Positions 1-8,621 of a stretch of 64,000 nucleotides of DNA are shown piece by piece. The notes beneath the pieces were generated by a model. That model was not told the DNA's origin. It did no database searches and saw nothing but the letters and a program-made list of their open reading frames with translations. Both the position numbers and the translations under genes were made by a program. Positions within the stretch are counted from its first letter, which is position 1, and the number at the start of each line of letters is the position of its first letter. The DNA is from Bacteroidaceae bacterium (GTDB lineage: Bacteria > Bacteroidota > Bacteroidia > Bacteroidales > Bacteroidaceae), in NCBI GenBank assembly GCA_016292045.1, contig JAEEZX010000019.1, positions 1 to 64,000 of the forward strand. Reading direction: 5' to 3'.

Positions 1-1293
1 ATGGGCGGCTCGAGACGCGGCAAGAGCATTGTTCTGCGTTCGCTGGAAGAGCTTTTCCTCAGCAAAGATATTGCAGAGAAAAATGCCGCAGTGAAAAGGG
101 CTGCCGACTACTCTCTGCTCAGCGAGAAGGAACAGAAAGAGATGGCTCCACCAAGAGAGGTGATACGCATCTTCGACTCCATCCCGACATCCATTGCGCT
201 GCTCAAACAGATGCAGATAAACGGCGGTGGTGCGATATATATTTCGTGCTCTGAATGTGGTGAGTTGGGTAAGAAGATAGGTTCAGCCTACTACTCTGTG
301 ACGCTCGACATGATGAAAAAGGGCTACGACGGAACAGGTGAGCCGTTCCTTCACGAAACATCTTCCAAGATCTATTTTGTTGAATCGATGAAGATATTCA
401 CAAACATCGGAGGCACTGAGGACCCGATGTATAAGGTTTTCAGCCATTGCGATTCGGACGGTACACTATCGCGAGGTGTCGTGACGATTCTGGGCGAGCC
501 CAAGGATGAGGTCAAGGAAGGTCCTTACAAATCCCCTTCGTGGACGGAAGAGCAAGTGAAGATACTTCTCAGGGGAGCGAACAGGCTACGTAATTTTGAC
601 AACCGATTTAACGAAAACCAAAACGAAAACCAAAACAATGATAAAGAAAGTGATGAGCGCGTGTATGAAAGCGCAAAAGACAGTGACGGCAGTGCTCCTA
701 CCGTTGAAGAGTATAATATCAGTCTGCAAAGAGAGCGCGAACGTCATGCGCTCTGCATACCTGCAATTGTCTCATTCGGTAAGGAGATTAAGAGCGATTT
801 ATCGCGAATTGGTGAAATAGCTGACGATTGTTGCTCCAGAGCCTTCGAGGTTGCTCAGGGAATGTGCTATCTGCTCTATGTCGCTAACGGACTCGCAGAA
901 ATCCCCGAAGGGGAACGGGACGCAAAATACCACGAGACAATGCACAGGATCTTCGATGTGGTGCGCTGGTGGATAAATCGTTCGATGGAATGCGCCATAG
1001 CGATACAGACCCGGCTGAACGCCAACAGCAAATCGCACCGTGAGGAGATACGTCTGGCATACAAGCAGACAATCGGTGCGTCATCCGCTCTGGGTGTCTT
1101 CAACGAGCGGGAGATGGCCTTTGTTGAGTACGAGAAGTCGCACGCCGGGGAAATCGTCAACGTGAGGGCGGTGATAAATTCAATAGAACTGCTGAAAAAA
1201 CTAAACCCGAAGACCGTGTCCAGAGATATCAAGGCGCGTGGATGGGAAGAGTTTTCGCATGGCAAATACAGAGTTCCAAAAAAGGAGGATTGA
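1..1293 (+). CDS. DUF3987-like / primase-helicase-type ATPase, 5' truncated by the window edge
   Basis: ORF is open from base 1. The N-terminus GGSRRGKS matches a Walker A P-loop. Overall character resembles DUF3987 proteins of Bacteroidetes mobile elements. Confidence 0.6.
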   Translation: MGGSRRGKSIVLRSLEELFLSKDIAEKNAAVKRAADYSLLSEKEQKEMAPPREVIRIFDSIPTSIALLKQMQINGGGAIYISCSECGELGKKIGSAYYSVTLDMMKKGYDGTGEPFLHETSSKIYFVESMKIFTNIGGTEDPMYKVFSHCDSDGTLSRGVVTILGEPKDEVKEGPYKSPSWTEEQVKILLRGANRLRNFDNRFNENQNENQNNDKESDERVYESAKDSDGSAPTVEEYNISLQRERERHALCIPAIVSFGKEIKSDLSRIGEIADDCCSRAFEVAQGMCYLLYVANGLAEIPEGERDAKYHETMHRIFDVVRWWINRSMECAIAIQTRLNANSKSHREEIRLAYKQTIGASSALGVFNEREMAFVEYEKSHAGEIVNVRAVINSIELLKKLNPKTVSRDIKARGWEEFSHGKYRVPKKED

Positions 1294-1295
1294 TT

Positions 1296-1556
1296 ATGAA
1301 AACATCAAAGAAAATACTGAAGAAAGTAAGAGGGACGTATAAGAAGAAGGTATCCCTCACCAGCCTTGCCGAAGAATACTACGGCGATGAGTATTGTGAT
1401 TCACACAGGCGCTTCCTTTTCCGCAAGGAAATGGAGCTAAAGTTCGGACACCATCTTACGCTCGAAAAGCGCCTGAAAAGACGCGGCTACCATCATCGGA
1501 GACCTCTGACACCGGAAATGCTTAGCGTCATAAAGGAAAGAATCGGAAAGCCGTGA
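1296..1556 (+). CDS. small basic hypothetical protein
   Basis: ATG at 1296 follows AAAGGAGGA and lies 3 nt after the upstream stop. Lys/Arg-rich, 86 aa. Confidence 0.55.
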   Translation: MKTSKKILKKVRGTYKKKVSLTSLAEEYYGDEYCDSHRRFLFRKEMELKFGHHLTLEKRLKRRGYHHRRPLTPEMLSVIKERIGKP

Positions 1557-1591
1557 GAGATGTAAGAAGTAAGATGTAAGAGTGAAGAACG

Positions 1592-1656
1592 AAGGCGCCC
1601 CAAAAAATCGGAATATTCGGAGTATTCGGAATAATCGGAGTATTCGAAGGGCGCCT
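1592..1656. repeat. GGCGCC-bounded element: inverted arms AGGCGCCC/GGGCGCCT flanking four 9-bp TCGGARTAW units (1608-1643)
   Basis: Read directly: aaggcgcccc-aaaaaa-tcggaatat-tcggagtat-tcggaataa-tcggagtat-tcgaagggcgcct. Related copy at 33331-33370. Confidence 0.8.
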
Positions 1657-1670
1657 CTTCACTCTTCACT
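1657..1670. repeat. two CTTCACT heptamers
   Basis: cttcactcttcact; the same unit as the tract at 1858-1892. Confidence 0.75.
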
Positions 1671-1701
1671 AAAAATGGCATCCGAAAGGGTGCCGTTTTT
1701 T
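1671..1701. terminator. bidirectional intrinsic terminator
   Basis: aaaaatGGCATCCgaaaGGGTGCCgtttttt: 7-bp stem, GAAA loop, A/T tracts on both sides. Confidence 0.75.
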
Positions 1702-1704
1702 GTT

Positions 1705-1731
1705 CCCGAGACATCCGAGACATTCGAGACA
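1705..1731. repeat. three 9-bp units (C/T)(C/T)CGAGACA
   Basis: cccgagaca-tccgagaca-ttcgagaca. Confidence 0.8.
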
Positions 1732-1756
1732 TCAAATTTTGTGTCCCCTACTCTGT

Positions 1757-4700
1757 CTAGAAGAGAACCTTCCTGCCCCTGTTGATGTAGATGCCCTTCT
1801 TCGTGGGCCTCGAACTCAGTCTGCGGCCGCTCAGGTCGTACCACACACCATCGGATTCTTCACTCTTCACTCTTAACTCTTCACTCTTCACTTCATCCAC
1901 TCCCGTGGAACCGGCATCGTCCCAATGCAGCATGAAATGGTCCACACTCCACCAGGCCGTGGTCTGCGCACTGATAAAGGCATTGACAGTAAGCCTGTCG
2001 CCGCTCTGGGCCGTGAACACAGGCAAGGTCACCTTCTGCCAACCGCGCTGATAAGGGCTGCCGTCCACCGTCTGGTCGCCAATGCCCGTGAGAGTCTCCT
2101 GATAAACAGTCTCCTCACCGCTGCGGGAACGGTGCACAGCCTGCAACGTGACATTCTGACCCGTGGCGCAGCGCATCAAGGCACTCAGCGTGAAGTCACC
2201 GGCCGGAAGATACTCGACAGTCTGCGACATCGACGACTCCAGAGAACCCTGACTGTAGACATCGAAATATGAGTTGCCGCTGTCGCCGTCCCAGGACTGA
2301 CCGCTGCGGGTCTCCTGGTTGTGCGTCGTCCAGCCGTAGAGGTCGGCACGCAGGCAGTCGGTGTTCTTTATCAGTGACGAAGCATCTCTGCCGCCCTGCT
2401 CCTCATCGGGACATACTGCCGCCAACTGCTCGTCGCGACGCTGCGCCGCATCGGCAAGGAACCGGTCGCCCTCGCCGCCAAGCACCTCATCCTCAGTGCC
2501 AAGACGGACAAGCTGGAAATCGTCGGCACCGGCCCAGCGGGCTGTCATCACACCCTGATTCCTGATGCCGATACGCAGCGTGCCGCCGCGCACCACAATA
2601 CGGTCGATGACGGTCTCGCGTCCGTAGTCAATCTCCGAATCGACGGTGACGGGTGCGAAATACTCCACATCCTCGGCACGGGCATAGAGACCCACGTTGC
2701 CGTTAACAGAGGCTCCGCTGACTTCGTTCGACGAATTGAAGCACACAGCCCTCAGTTCGTACACACCGGCGGGCAGGTTGTCGATATCCTGATGATAGTC
2801 GAAAGCCATTATCTCCGCCGTGGGAGACCACACCTCGAGATAGGTGTCGCCGGTGGCCTTCGTATAACCGTTGGCGGCGCTGCGCTCACACACCCATCCC
2901 GGAACGGCATCCTTGGTGGAGGTCTGTATGTGGGGATTGGTGATGTAGCCGGTACTGAGCTCGCTGCTGGTGGCCTCGCCGCCATAGAGCGTGGTGGCCG
3001 TCAGACGGAAGCTGTCCGTGTAGCGCTGTATGGCGGTGAGAGGCACGGTGTATTCCATGCTGCTGCCCTCGAAGTCGGGACGGCTGTCGAACACAGCCAG
3101 GGCAGTCCATTCCCCACCCCCGGTCCTGCGCTCCAGCGTCATCTGCTCCGTGGCATCGCCGTTGGTGTTGCCGATGAGGAATGTCAGCGTGCCGTCATCC
3201 TCGTTGATGCGATAGTCCAGCGTGGGAGTCTTCACTCCGGGAGCCCACCACGCGGGAGCCTTGGTGTTCTCGGCACGGTAGGCAAAGGTGGAGCGATGGT
3301 CGCGATAGACCTCTCCGGCAGGCGTGATGCCTCCGTCGTCGTAGAACATATTATTGCGCCAGTAGTCGAAGGAATAGATGGCATAGCGCTCTATGTAGTT
3401 GCTCTCCTCCAGACGCACCAGCAGGGCCTGCAGATAGGCACGCGACTTGTCGTAGCTGTTGATGACCGACGAGGTGGAACTGTGCCACGAGGCGCCTATC
3501 TCCATCTCGGAGAGCCATACGGGGCGGCCGGTGGTGTTCCAGATGGTCCAGCACTGGTCCGTCATATACTTGGCGTAGGTGTCGGCATCGCGGCTGCCGA
3601 TGTCCCAGTAGGCGTGCGTCACCACGAAGTCGCAGCGCGAGTGGTTGTCGTTGTTGTCCACATAGCTGCAGTAGTTCTTAAGATAATCGAAGTCGGTAGG
3701 TTGCGGCGAACCGATACGTCCTCCTCCCGCCTGGAAATCATCGTTCAGCTGATAGGCCGTCCAGGCATCGATGGTGCCCCCGCAGGAGCATATACTGCTG
3801 GTGTGCTGCTCGGAATGGTCGGGCTCGTTGAGCGACATGGATGCCGTCGCCGTCTTGTTGTTCACGTCGGAGGCGCCGGGCCAGTAGCGATGCTGGCGGC
3901 AGGGCACATACTCCATATTGGAGGTGGAACTGTAGCCGGCACTCCACGACCAATACCACGTGGCACGCAGCTGAGGACCCTTCGTGGCGCCGCCCGTGTC
4001 AGCCCAGCCTTTCTTGGAGACATACTGCCAGGGCTTGATGTTGACGGACGAGACGCGGCGGCTGAGCGACGCAGGCAGAGTGACCACCTGGTCGGCATGG
4101 TCGGCCACATAGACGCGGCTGTGTCCGCTGCCTCCTGTGCCGGAAGCCAGCGTGGCCATATAGCCGCGACGCAGAGTGAAGGATGTCATCGTGTTGCTCT
4201 GCCCGCCAAGGTCGCTGTGATTGCCAACAGCCAGAGTGAAATCGCCGGAAGTGCCCTCGCATGTCATAGGCACCGCGGGCAGGGGAATGACGGCGGCGCC
4301 GTTGAGATAGATGGCCACGCGGCAGTTGACGTTGTTACGGGCTTTCTCACCGGAGACGGTCACATACTTGAGATACTTGCTGATGACCTCGCTCGGCACG
4401 ATATTGTCGAAAATGAGCCACGTACGCTCGCTGCCGAGATTGACAGTGCTGCCAGTCATCGGATTGTCGTTAGACGTGATGTGGATGTCTATTGCATCGC
4501 TGCAGTCGAGACTCCTGCCGCTGAGACGGCAGAAATCCACTTCCCTGACACCCTGTGCATTGGTGTACTCCTGCGACTGCCAGGCTTCGCGCGCTTCCTC
4601 CCAACTGCTTCCCACGGCGGGAATGACGGAGAACTGTGTGTGACTGCCCTTGCGCTTGTCGTAGTAGACGCTGACGTAGTCCTTACTCTTCTGGGCACCG

Positions 4701-5089
4701 TCTATGCCGACGCACTTGCCGTTCTTCTTGCTGACAATATGCACGTAGGCACCCTCGTCTGCCTGCCAGCAGAAGCGGTCGGCTGTGGACTTCGACTCCA
4801 GTGTCATACTCCACGCGTTGGCCGAACTGGCAGCCAGATACTTGCCGCTGCTCTTCTGACGCAGCAATACGTAGCCGGACTGGCCCGACTCCTCAGCCAC
4901 GAAGACATAACCGTCGGAGCGGGTGCCGTAAGCCGACAGGGCGGGACCGCTGCCGGCCTCGTTGGAGCCCAGCAGCTTCTCGTAGATGTTAAGCCAGATG
5001 TAATACTCCGTACCCGGATTCAAGGCGGCAGGGGCCGTCGTGAACACCGTCATGAGCAGGCTGACACCCAGCAGGAGTCGTCTCATCAT
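1757..5089 (-). CDS. secreted glycosyl hydrolase, GH128/Asl1-like catalytic domain, with C-terminal sorting-like region
   Basis: Signal peptide. WYWSWSAGY...YVPCRQHRYWPG...SLNEPDHSEQ...WLSEMEIGASWHSS resembles Asl1-like catalytic motifs. C-terminus is YDLSGRRLSSRPTKKGIYINRGRKVLF. Confidence 0.7.
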   Translation of the reverse strand: MMRRLLLGVSLLMTVFTTAPAALNPGTEYYIWLNIYEKLLGSNEAGSGPALSAYGTRSDGYVFVAEESGQSGYVLLRQKSSGKYLAASSANAWSMTLESKSTADRFCWQADEGAYVHIVSKKNGKCVGIDGAQKSKDYVSVYYDKRKGSHTQFSVIPAVGSSWEEAREAWQSQEYTNAQGVREVDFCRLSGRSLDCSDAIDIHITSNDNPMTGSTVNLGSERTWLIFDNIVPSEVISKYLKYVTVSGEKARNNVNCRVAIYLNGAAVIPLPAVPMTCEGTSGDFTLAVGNHSDLGGQSNTMTSFTLRRGYMATLASGTGGSGHSRVYVADHADQVVTLPASLSRRVSSVNIKPWQYVSKKGWADTGGATKGPQLRATWYWSWSAGYSSTSNMEYVPCRQHRYWPGASDVNNKTATASMSLNEPDHSEQHTSSICSCGGTIDAWTAYQLNDDFQAGGGRIGSPQPTDFDYLKNYCSYVDNNDNHSRCDFVVTHAYWDIGSRDADTYAKYMTDQCWTIWNTTGRPVWLSEMEIGASWHSSTSSVINSYDKSRAYLQALLVRLEESNYIERYAIYSFDYWRNNMFYDDGGITPAGEVYRDHRSTFAYRAENTKAPAWWAPGVKTPTLDYRINEDDGTLTFLIGNTNGDATEQMTLERRTGGGEWTALAVFDSRPDFEGSSMEYTVPLTAIQRYTDSFRLTATTLYGGEATSSELSTGYITNPHIQTSTKDAVPGWVCERSAANGYTKATGDTYLEVWSPTAEIMAFDYHQDIDNLPAGVYELRAVCFNSSNEVSGASVNGNVGLYARAEDVEYFAPVTVDSEIDYGRETVIDRIVVRGGTLRIGIRNQGVMTARWAGADDFQLVRLGTEDEVLGGEGDRFLADAAQRRDEQLAAVCPDEEQGGRDASSLIKNTDCLRADLYGWTTHNQETRSGQSWDGDSGNSYFDVYSQGSLESSMSQTVEYLPAGDFTLSALMRCATGQNVTLQAVHRSRSGEETVYQETLTGIGDQTVDGSPYQRGWQKVTLPVFTAQSGDRLTVNAFISAQTTAWWSVDHFMLHWDDAGSTGVDEVKSEELRVKSEESDGVWYDLSGRRLSSRPTKKGIYINRGRKVLF
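1858..1892. repeat. five heptamers CTTCACT x2, CTTAACT, CTTCACT x2, inside the glycosidase CDS
   Basis: Encodes VKSEELRVKSEES on the minus strand just before YDLSGRR. Confidence 0.85.
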
Positions 5090-6033
5090 TTATCCTTGCG
5101 CACCATTTTGGGGATGCGAATCTGAGCGCCGGGAGGAATGATATCGGGGTTCTTTATATCATTGAACACTATAATATATTCCATCAAGTCGCTGTTACCA
5201 AGTTCTTTACGGGCTATCTTCAGAAGACCCTCGCCCACCTGCATCTCATGCACGCAGACCTCGCCCACAATCCAATAGTCGCCGCCCTCCACCTGAGGAT
5301 AGTTCTTGGCAAGCTCCTCGGGAGTGGGTTCTGCCACAATCACCTCCTCTTCCACTACGGGTTCGTCGTCCACAGCAGGTTCGGTGACCTCGTTGGTTCC
5401 GCGCTGTGTGCCGAAATAGTAGCACACGCCGCCCACGATGAACAGCAGCACGATGATGAGCAGCCACTTCCACCACGAAGAGCCCTCGCTCTGCTGCACG
5501 GGAGCAGCGGCCTCGGGAGCTTTCTGTTCGGGGGCCTTCTCCTCCTTTGCGGGCTTCGGTTCGGGCTTGGGTTCGGGCTTCGGTTCGGGTTTCGGCTCGG
5601 GCTTCGGTTCGGGCTTCGGCTCGGGTTTCTGTACGGGAGCAGGCTCCTCGGTCTTCTTCACGGGAGGCACTGCGGGAGTGTCGATGCGCTCCATATCCTC
5701 CTGAGAAGTGGAATCGGCGAGCACTGTCGTCTCGAACTCGGAGAACGGGCGGTTCACCTGGTCGCGCAGGGAAGCGTCGGGAGTGAATGTCACCTTGGTG
5801 TGGCCCTCAATACGGATACGTTCACCGGTGTTGACATCTACGCTCTCGCGATCGCTCACCTCGATGAGCTTGAAGGTGCCGAGTCCCTTCACCTTGACGA
5901 GTTTATCCTGCATGAGACCTTCGCGTATGGTCTCGAAGAAGATACGCACGAAATTTTCGGTATCCTGCTTTGTGATACCGGTTCGCTTTGCCATCTTGGC
6001 AGCGAGTTCTAACTGCGAAATTTTCTGTTCCAT
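5086..6033 (-). CDS. HU-family DNA-binding domain + Pro/Glu/Lys repeat linker + TM helix + LysM-like domain
   Basis: N-term HU/IHF-like fold (GITKQDTENFVRIFFETIREGL...VKVKGLGTFKL); (KPEP)n; WWKWLLIIVLLFIVGGVCYYFG; C-term LysM-like MQVGEGLLKIARKELGNSDLMEYIIVFNDIKNPDIIPPGAQIRIP. Confidence 0.85.
   Translation of the reverse strand: MEQKISQLELAAKMAKRTGITKQDTENFVRIFFETIREGLMQDKLVKVKGLGTFKLIEVSDRESVDVNTGERIRIEGHTKVTFTPDASLRDQVNRPFSEFETTVLADSTSQEDMERIDTPAVPPVKKTEEPAPVQKPEPKPEPKPEPKPEPKPEPKPEPKPAKEEKAPEQKAPEAAAPVQQSEGSSWWKWLLIIVLLFIVGGVCYYFGTQRGTNEVTEPAVDDEPVVEEEVIVAEPTPEELAKNYPQVEGGDYWIVGEVCVHEMQVGEGLLKIARKELGNSDLMEYIIVFNDIKNPDIIPPGAQIRIPKMVRKDK
5551..5628. repeat. 12-bp coding tandem repeat encoding KPEP
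   Basis: QKPEPKPEPKPEPKPEPKPEPKPEPKP; DNA unit approximately gggcttcggttc. Confidence 0.85.
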
Positions 6034-6052
6034 GATATAAACTCGTTAAGGA

Positions 6053-6322
6053 CTAAATCTTTGACTTCAGTATCTGACTGGGTTTGAAGGCCACTACAAG
6101 TTTTGGCGGCACAAGCATACGCTGGCCGGTGGTGGGATTGACAATGACGCGCTCCAGACGCTTCTTCACCTCGAAATTGCCAAATGAGGAGATGCTCACC
6201 GTCTGTTCGTCTTCAAGGGCTGCCGTGAGTTCGCTCACGAGAGCTGCCACCTGTTGGTTCACTACACGCGAAGGAAACTGTCCCTTACGCATTACGGTTG
6301 ATAGGAATTCCTTGTTGTTCAT
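6053..6322 (-). CDS. HU family DNA-binding protein
   Basis: 89 aa with HU signature SISSFGNFEVKKRLERVIVNPTTGQRMLVPPKLVVAFKPS. Confidence 0.9.
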   Translation of the reverse strand: MNNKEFLSTVMRKGQFPSRVVNQQVAALVSELTAALEDEQTVSISSFGNFEVKKRLERVIVNPTTGQRMLVPPKLVVAFKPSQILKSKI

Positions 6323-7620
6323 AGTATAGTAGAATATAAATCGAAATCATCTGCTGATGTGACCTTCACATCGTAGAAACGTCCCGCCTGGACATCGGGT
6401 GCATCGGCAACGGCGATGAGCACCTCGGGATCCACCTCGGGAGAATCGAACTCGGTGCGTCCCACCCAATAGTCGCCCTCGCGGCGGTCGATGATGACGC
6501 GCAACTGCTGCCCCACCTTCTCGCCCTGCACCTCGGAGGAGATGCGCTGCTGCACACGCATGAGTTTGGAGAGGCGTGCCTGCTTGGTCTCCTCGGGAAT
6601 GTCGTCGCTGTAGTGGTCGGCACTCCACGTGCCCTCCTCCTCACTGTAGGCAAAGGCACCGAGACGCTCGAAACGTACCTCGCGCACGAAGTCGAGGAGT
6701 TCGTTGAAGGCCTCCTCCGTCTCTCCCGGATGGCCCACCATCATCGTGGTGCGCAGATGTATGCCGGGCACGGCGGCGCGTATGTCGCTTATGAGGCGGC
6801 GCGTCTGATCCGCTGTGATGTGGCGGTGCATCTTTTCGAGCACGGGATCGGCGATATGCTGCAAGGCGATGTCGAGATAGCGGCACACCTTGGGATTGTT
6901 GCGCATGACATCGAGGAGCTCCATGGGGAAGTCGGTGGGATATGCGTAGTGGAGACGTATCCACTCCACACCATCGACAGCGGCAACGGCCTCGACAAGC
7001 TGTGCTATGCGGCGCTCGCCGTAGAGGTCGAGACCGTAGTAGGTGAGTTCCTGGGCTATCACCTGCAGTTCCTTCACACCCCGGCTCACGAGATAGCGCA
7101 CCTCCTCCACGATGTCCTCAACGGGACGGGAGACGTGACGGCCCGTGATGATGGGAATGGCACAATAGGCGCAATGGCGGTTGCAGCCCTCGGAAATCTT
7201 GAGATATGCGTAGTGGGAAGGCGTGGTGACGCGGCGCTCGCACATGAGGTCGCTGCGCACGCTGGCACCCAAATCGCGGACGATGCCGTCCCAGTCGAAC
7301 TTACCGTAGAAGCGGTCCACCTCGGGAAGTTCTCCCTGCAGTTCCTCCAGATAGCGCTGAGAGAGGCATCCCATCACGTAGAGACGGCGCAGCCTGCCCT
7401 CCTTCTTGCGCTCTATCTGCTCGAGGATGACATTGATGCTCTCCTCCTTGGCATCGCCGATAAATCCGCAGGTGTTGACAATTGCCACATCACCGCCGGG
7501 CATCTCGGGGTCGTGGTGTACATCAAAACCCTCAGCCTCAAGCTGACGGATAAGACGCTCGGAATCCACGAGATTCTTACTGCATCCCAGGGTGATAATA
7601 TCAACTGAACAGCGAATCAA
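6319..7620 (-). CDS. rimO: 30S ribosomal protein S12 methylthiotransferase RimO
   Basis: Radical SAM CNRHCAYCAIP, N-terminal MTTase domain, TRAM-like C-terminus. Confidence 0.95.
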   Translation of the reverse strand: MIRCSVDIITLGCSKNLVDSERLIRQLEAEGFDVHHDPEMPGGDVAIVNTCGFIGDAKEESINVILEQIERKKEGRLRRLYVMGCLSQRYLEELQGELPEVDRFYGKFDWDGIVRDLGASVRSDLMCERRVTTPSHYAYLKISEGCNRHCAYCAIPIITGRHVSRPVEDIVEEVRYLVSRGVKELQVIAQELTYYGLDLYGERRIAQLVEAVAAVDGVEWIRLHYAYPTDFPMELLDVMRNNPKVCRYLDIALQHIADPVLEKMHRHITADQTRRLISDIRAAVPGIHLRTTMMVGHPGETEEAFNELLDFVREVRFERLGAFAYSEEEGTWSADHYSDDIPEETKQARLSKLMRVQQRISSEVQGEKVGQQLRVIIDRREGDYWVGRTEFDSPEVDPEVLIAVADAPDVQAGRFYDVKVTSADDFDLYSTIL

Positions 7621-8551
7621 CGAATGCTCTGCGATTGAACGGTTGGAGATCTGCCATGCCCTCGCCCAGACCTATATAGCGTACGGGTATCTTGAACTGG
7701 TCGCTGATGCCAATCACCACACCGCCCTTAGCTGTGCCGTCGAGCTTGGTGATGGCCATTGAGGTGACGTCGGTGGCTGCCGTAAACTGCTTCGCCTGTT
7801 CGAAGGCGTTCTGTCCCGTGCTGCCGTCGAGCACCAGCATCACATCGTGAGGTGCGTCGGGAACGAGTTTCTGCATCACACGCTTTATCTTGGAGAGCTC
7901 ATCCATGAGCCCCTTCTTGTTGTGGAGACGGCCTGCCGTGTCGATGAGCACCACGTCGGCTCCCTGAGCCACAGCGCTCTGCAGCGTGTCGTAGGCCACG
8001 GAAGCGGGGTCGCTGCCCATCTGCTGACGCACTACGGGCACTCCCACTCTCTCGCCCCAGATGACTATCTGCTCCACTGCGGCGGCGCGGAACGTGTCAG
8101 CGGCACCGAGCACCACCTTCAGACCGGCCTCCTTGAACTGGTAGGCCAGTTTGCCTATCGTTGTGGTCTTGCCCACTCCGTTGACGCCCACCACCATGAT
8201 GACATAGGGTTTCGTCCCGTCGGGGATGACAAAGCCCTCTGTGTCGGAAGTATTGTTCTCCTCGAGGAGAGAGGCTATCTCGTCGCGCAGGATATGCTGC
8301 AGTTCACTCGTGGTGACGTATTTGTCGCGCTTCACACGGGCCTCAATACGGCGTATGATGTTGAGCGTGGTGTCCACACCCACATCGCTCGTCACAAGCA
8401 CCTCTTCGAGATTGTCGAGCACATCCTCGTCCACAGTGTCGCGCCCTGCAATGCTGCGCGTCAGCTTACCGAGAAAAGACTCTTTTGTCTTCTCCAGTCC
8501 CTGGTCGAGGGTCTCTTTCTGTTCCTTTTTGAAAAATCCGAAAAATCCCAT
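7601..8551 (-). CDS. ftsY: signal recognition particle receptor FtsY
   Basis: GVNGVGKTTTIGKLA, DTFRAAAVEQ, DTAGRLHNK, TKLDGTAKGG. Confidence 0.97.
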   Translation of the reverse strand: MGFFGFFKKEQKETLDQGLEKTKESFLGKLTRSIAGRDTVDEDVLDNLEEVLVTSDVGVDTTLNIIRRIEARVKRDKYVTTSELQHILRDEIASLLEENNTSDTEGFVIPDGTKPYVIMVVGVNGVGKTTTIGKLAYQFKEAGLKVVLGAADTFRAAAVEQIVIWGERVGVPVVRQQMGSDPASVAYDTLQSAVAQGADVVLIDTAGRLHNKKGLMDELSKIKRVMQKLVPDAPHDVMLVLDGSTGQNAFEQAKQFTAATDVTSMAITKLDGTAKGGVVIGISDQFKIPVRYIGLGEGMADLQPFNRRAFVDSLFS

Positions 8552-8552
8552 A

Positions 8553-8597
8553 AAAAAGCAAAAAAGGGAATGAGAACCAAACGGTTTTCACTCCCTT
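8553..8597 (-). terminator. intrinsic terminator between the DUF4295-like gene and ftsY
   Basis: Minus strand AAGGGAgtgaaAACCgtttGGTTctcatTCCCTTTTTTgcTTTTTT, ending at the ftsY ATG. Confidence 0.7.
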
Positions 8598-8621
8598 GTA
8601 TCTTTTCTGTTTGGTTCTTCT

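Noticed and set aside
1493-1785. Small ORFs with YSDYSEYSEYSD, IRSIRNNRSIR or ETSETFETS repeats
   Set aside because: Translations of the 9-bp non-coding repeats, not real proteins.
2792-5125. 777-aa plus-strand ORF opposite the glycosidase
   Set aside because: Shadow ORF caused by codon bias. The minus-strand gene has a signal peptide, domains and a sensible C-terminus; this one has no recognisable domain.
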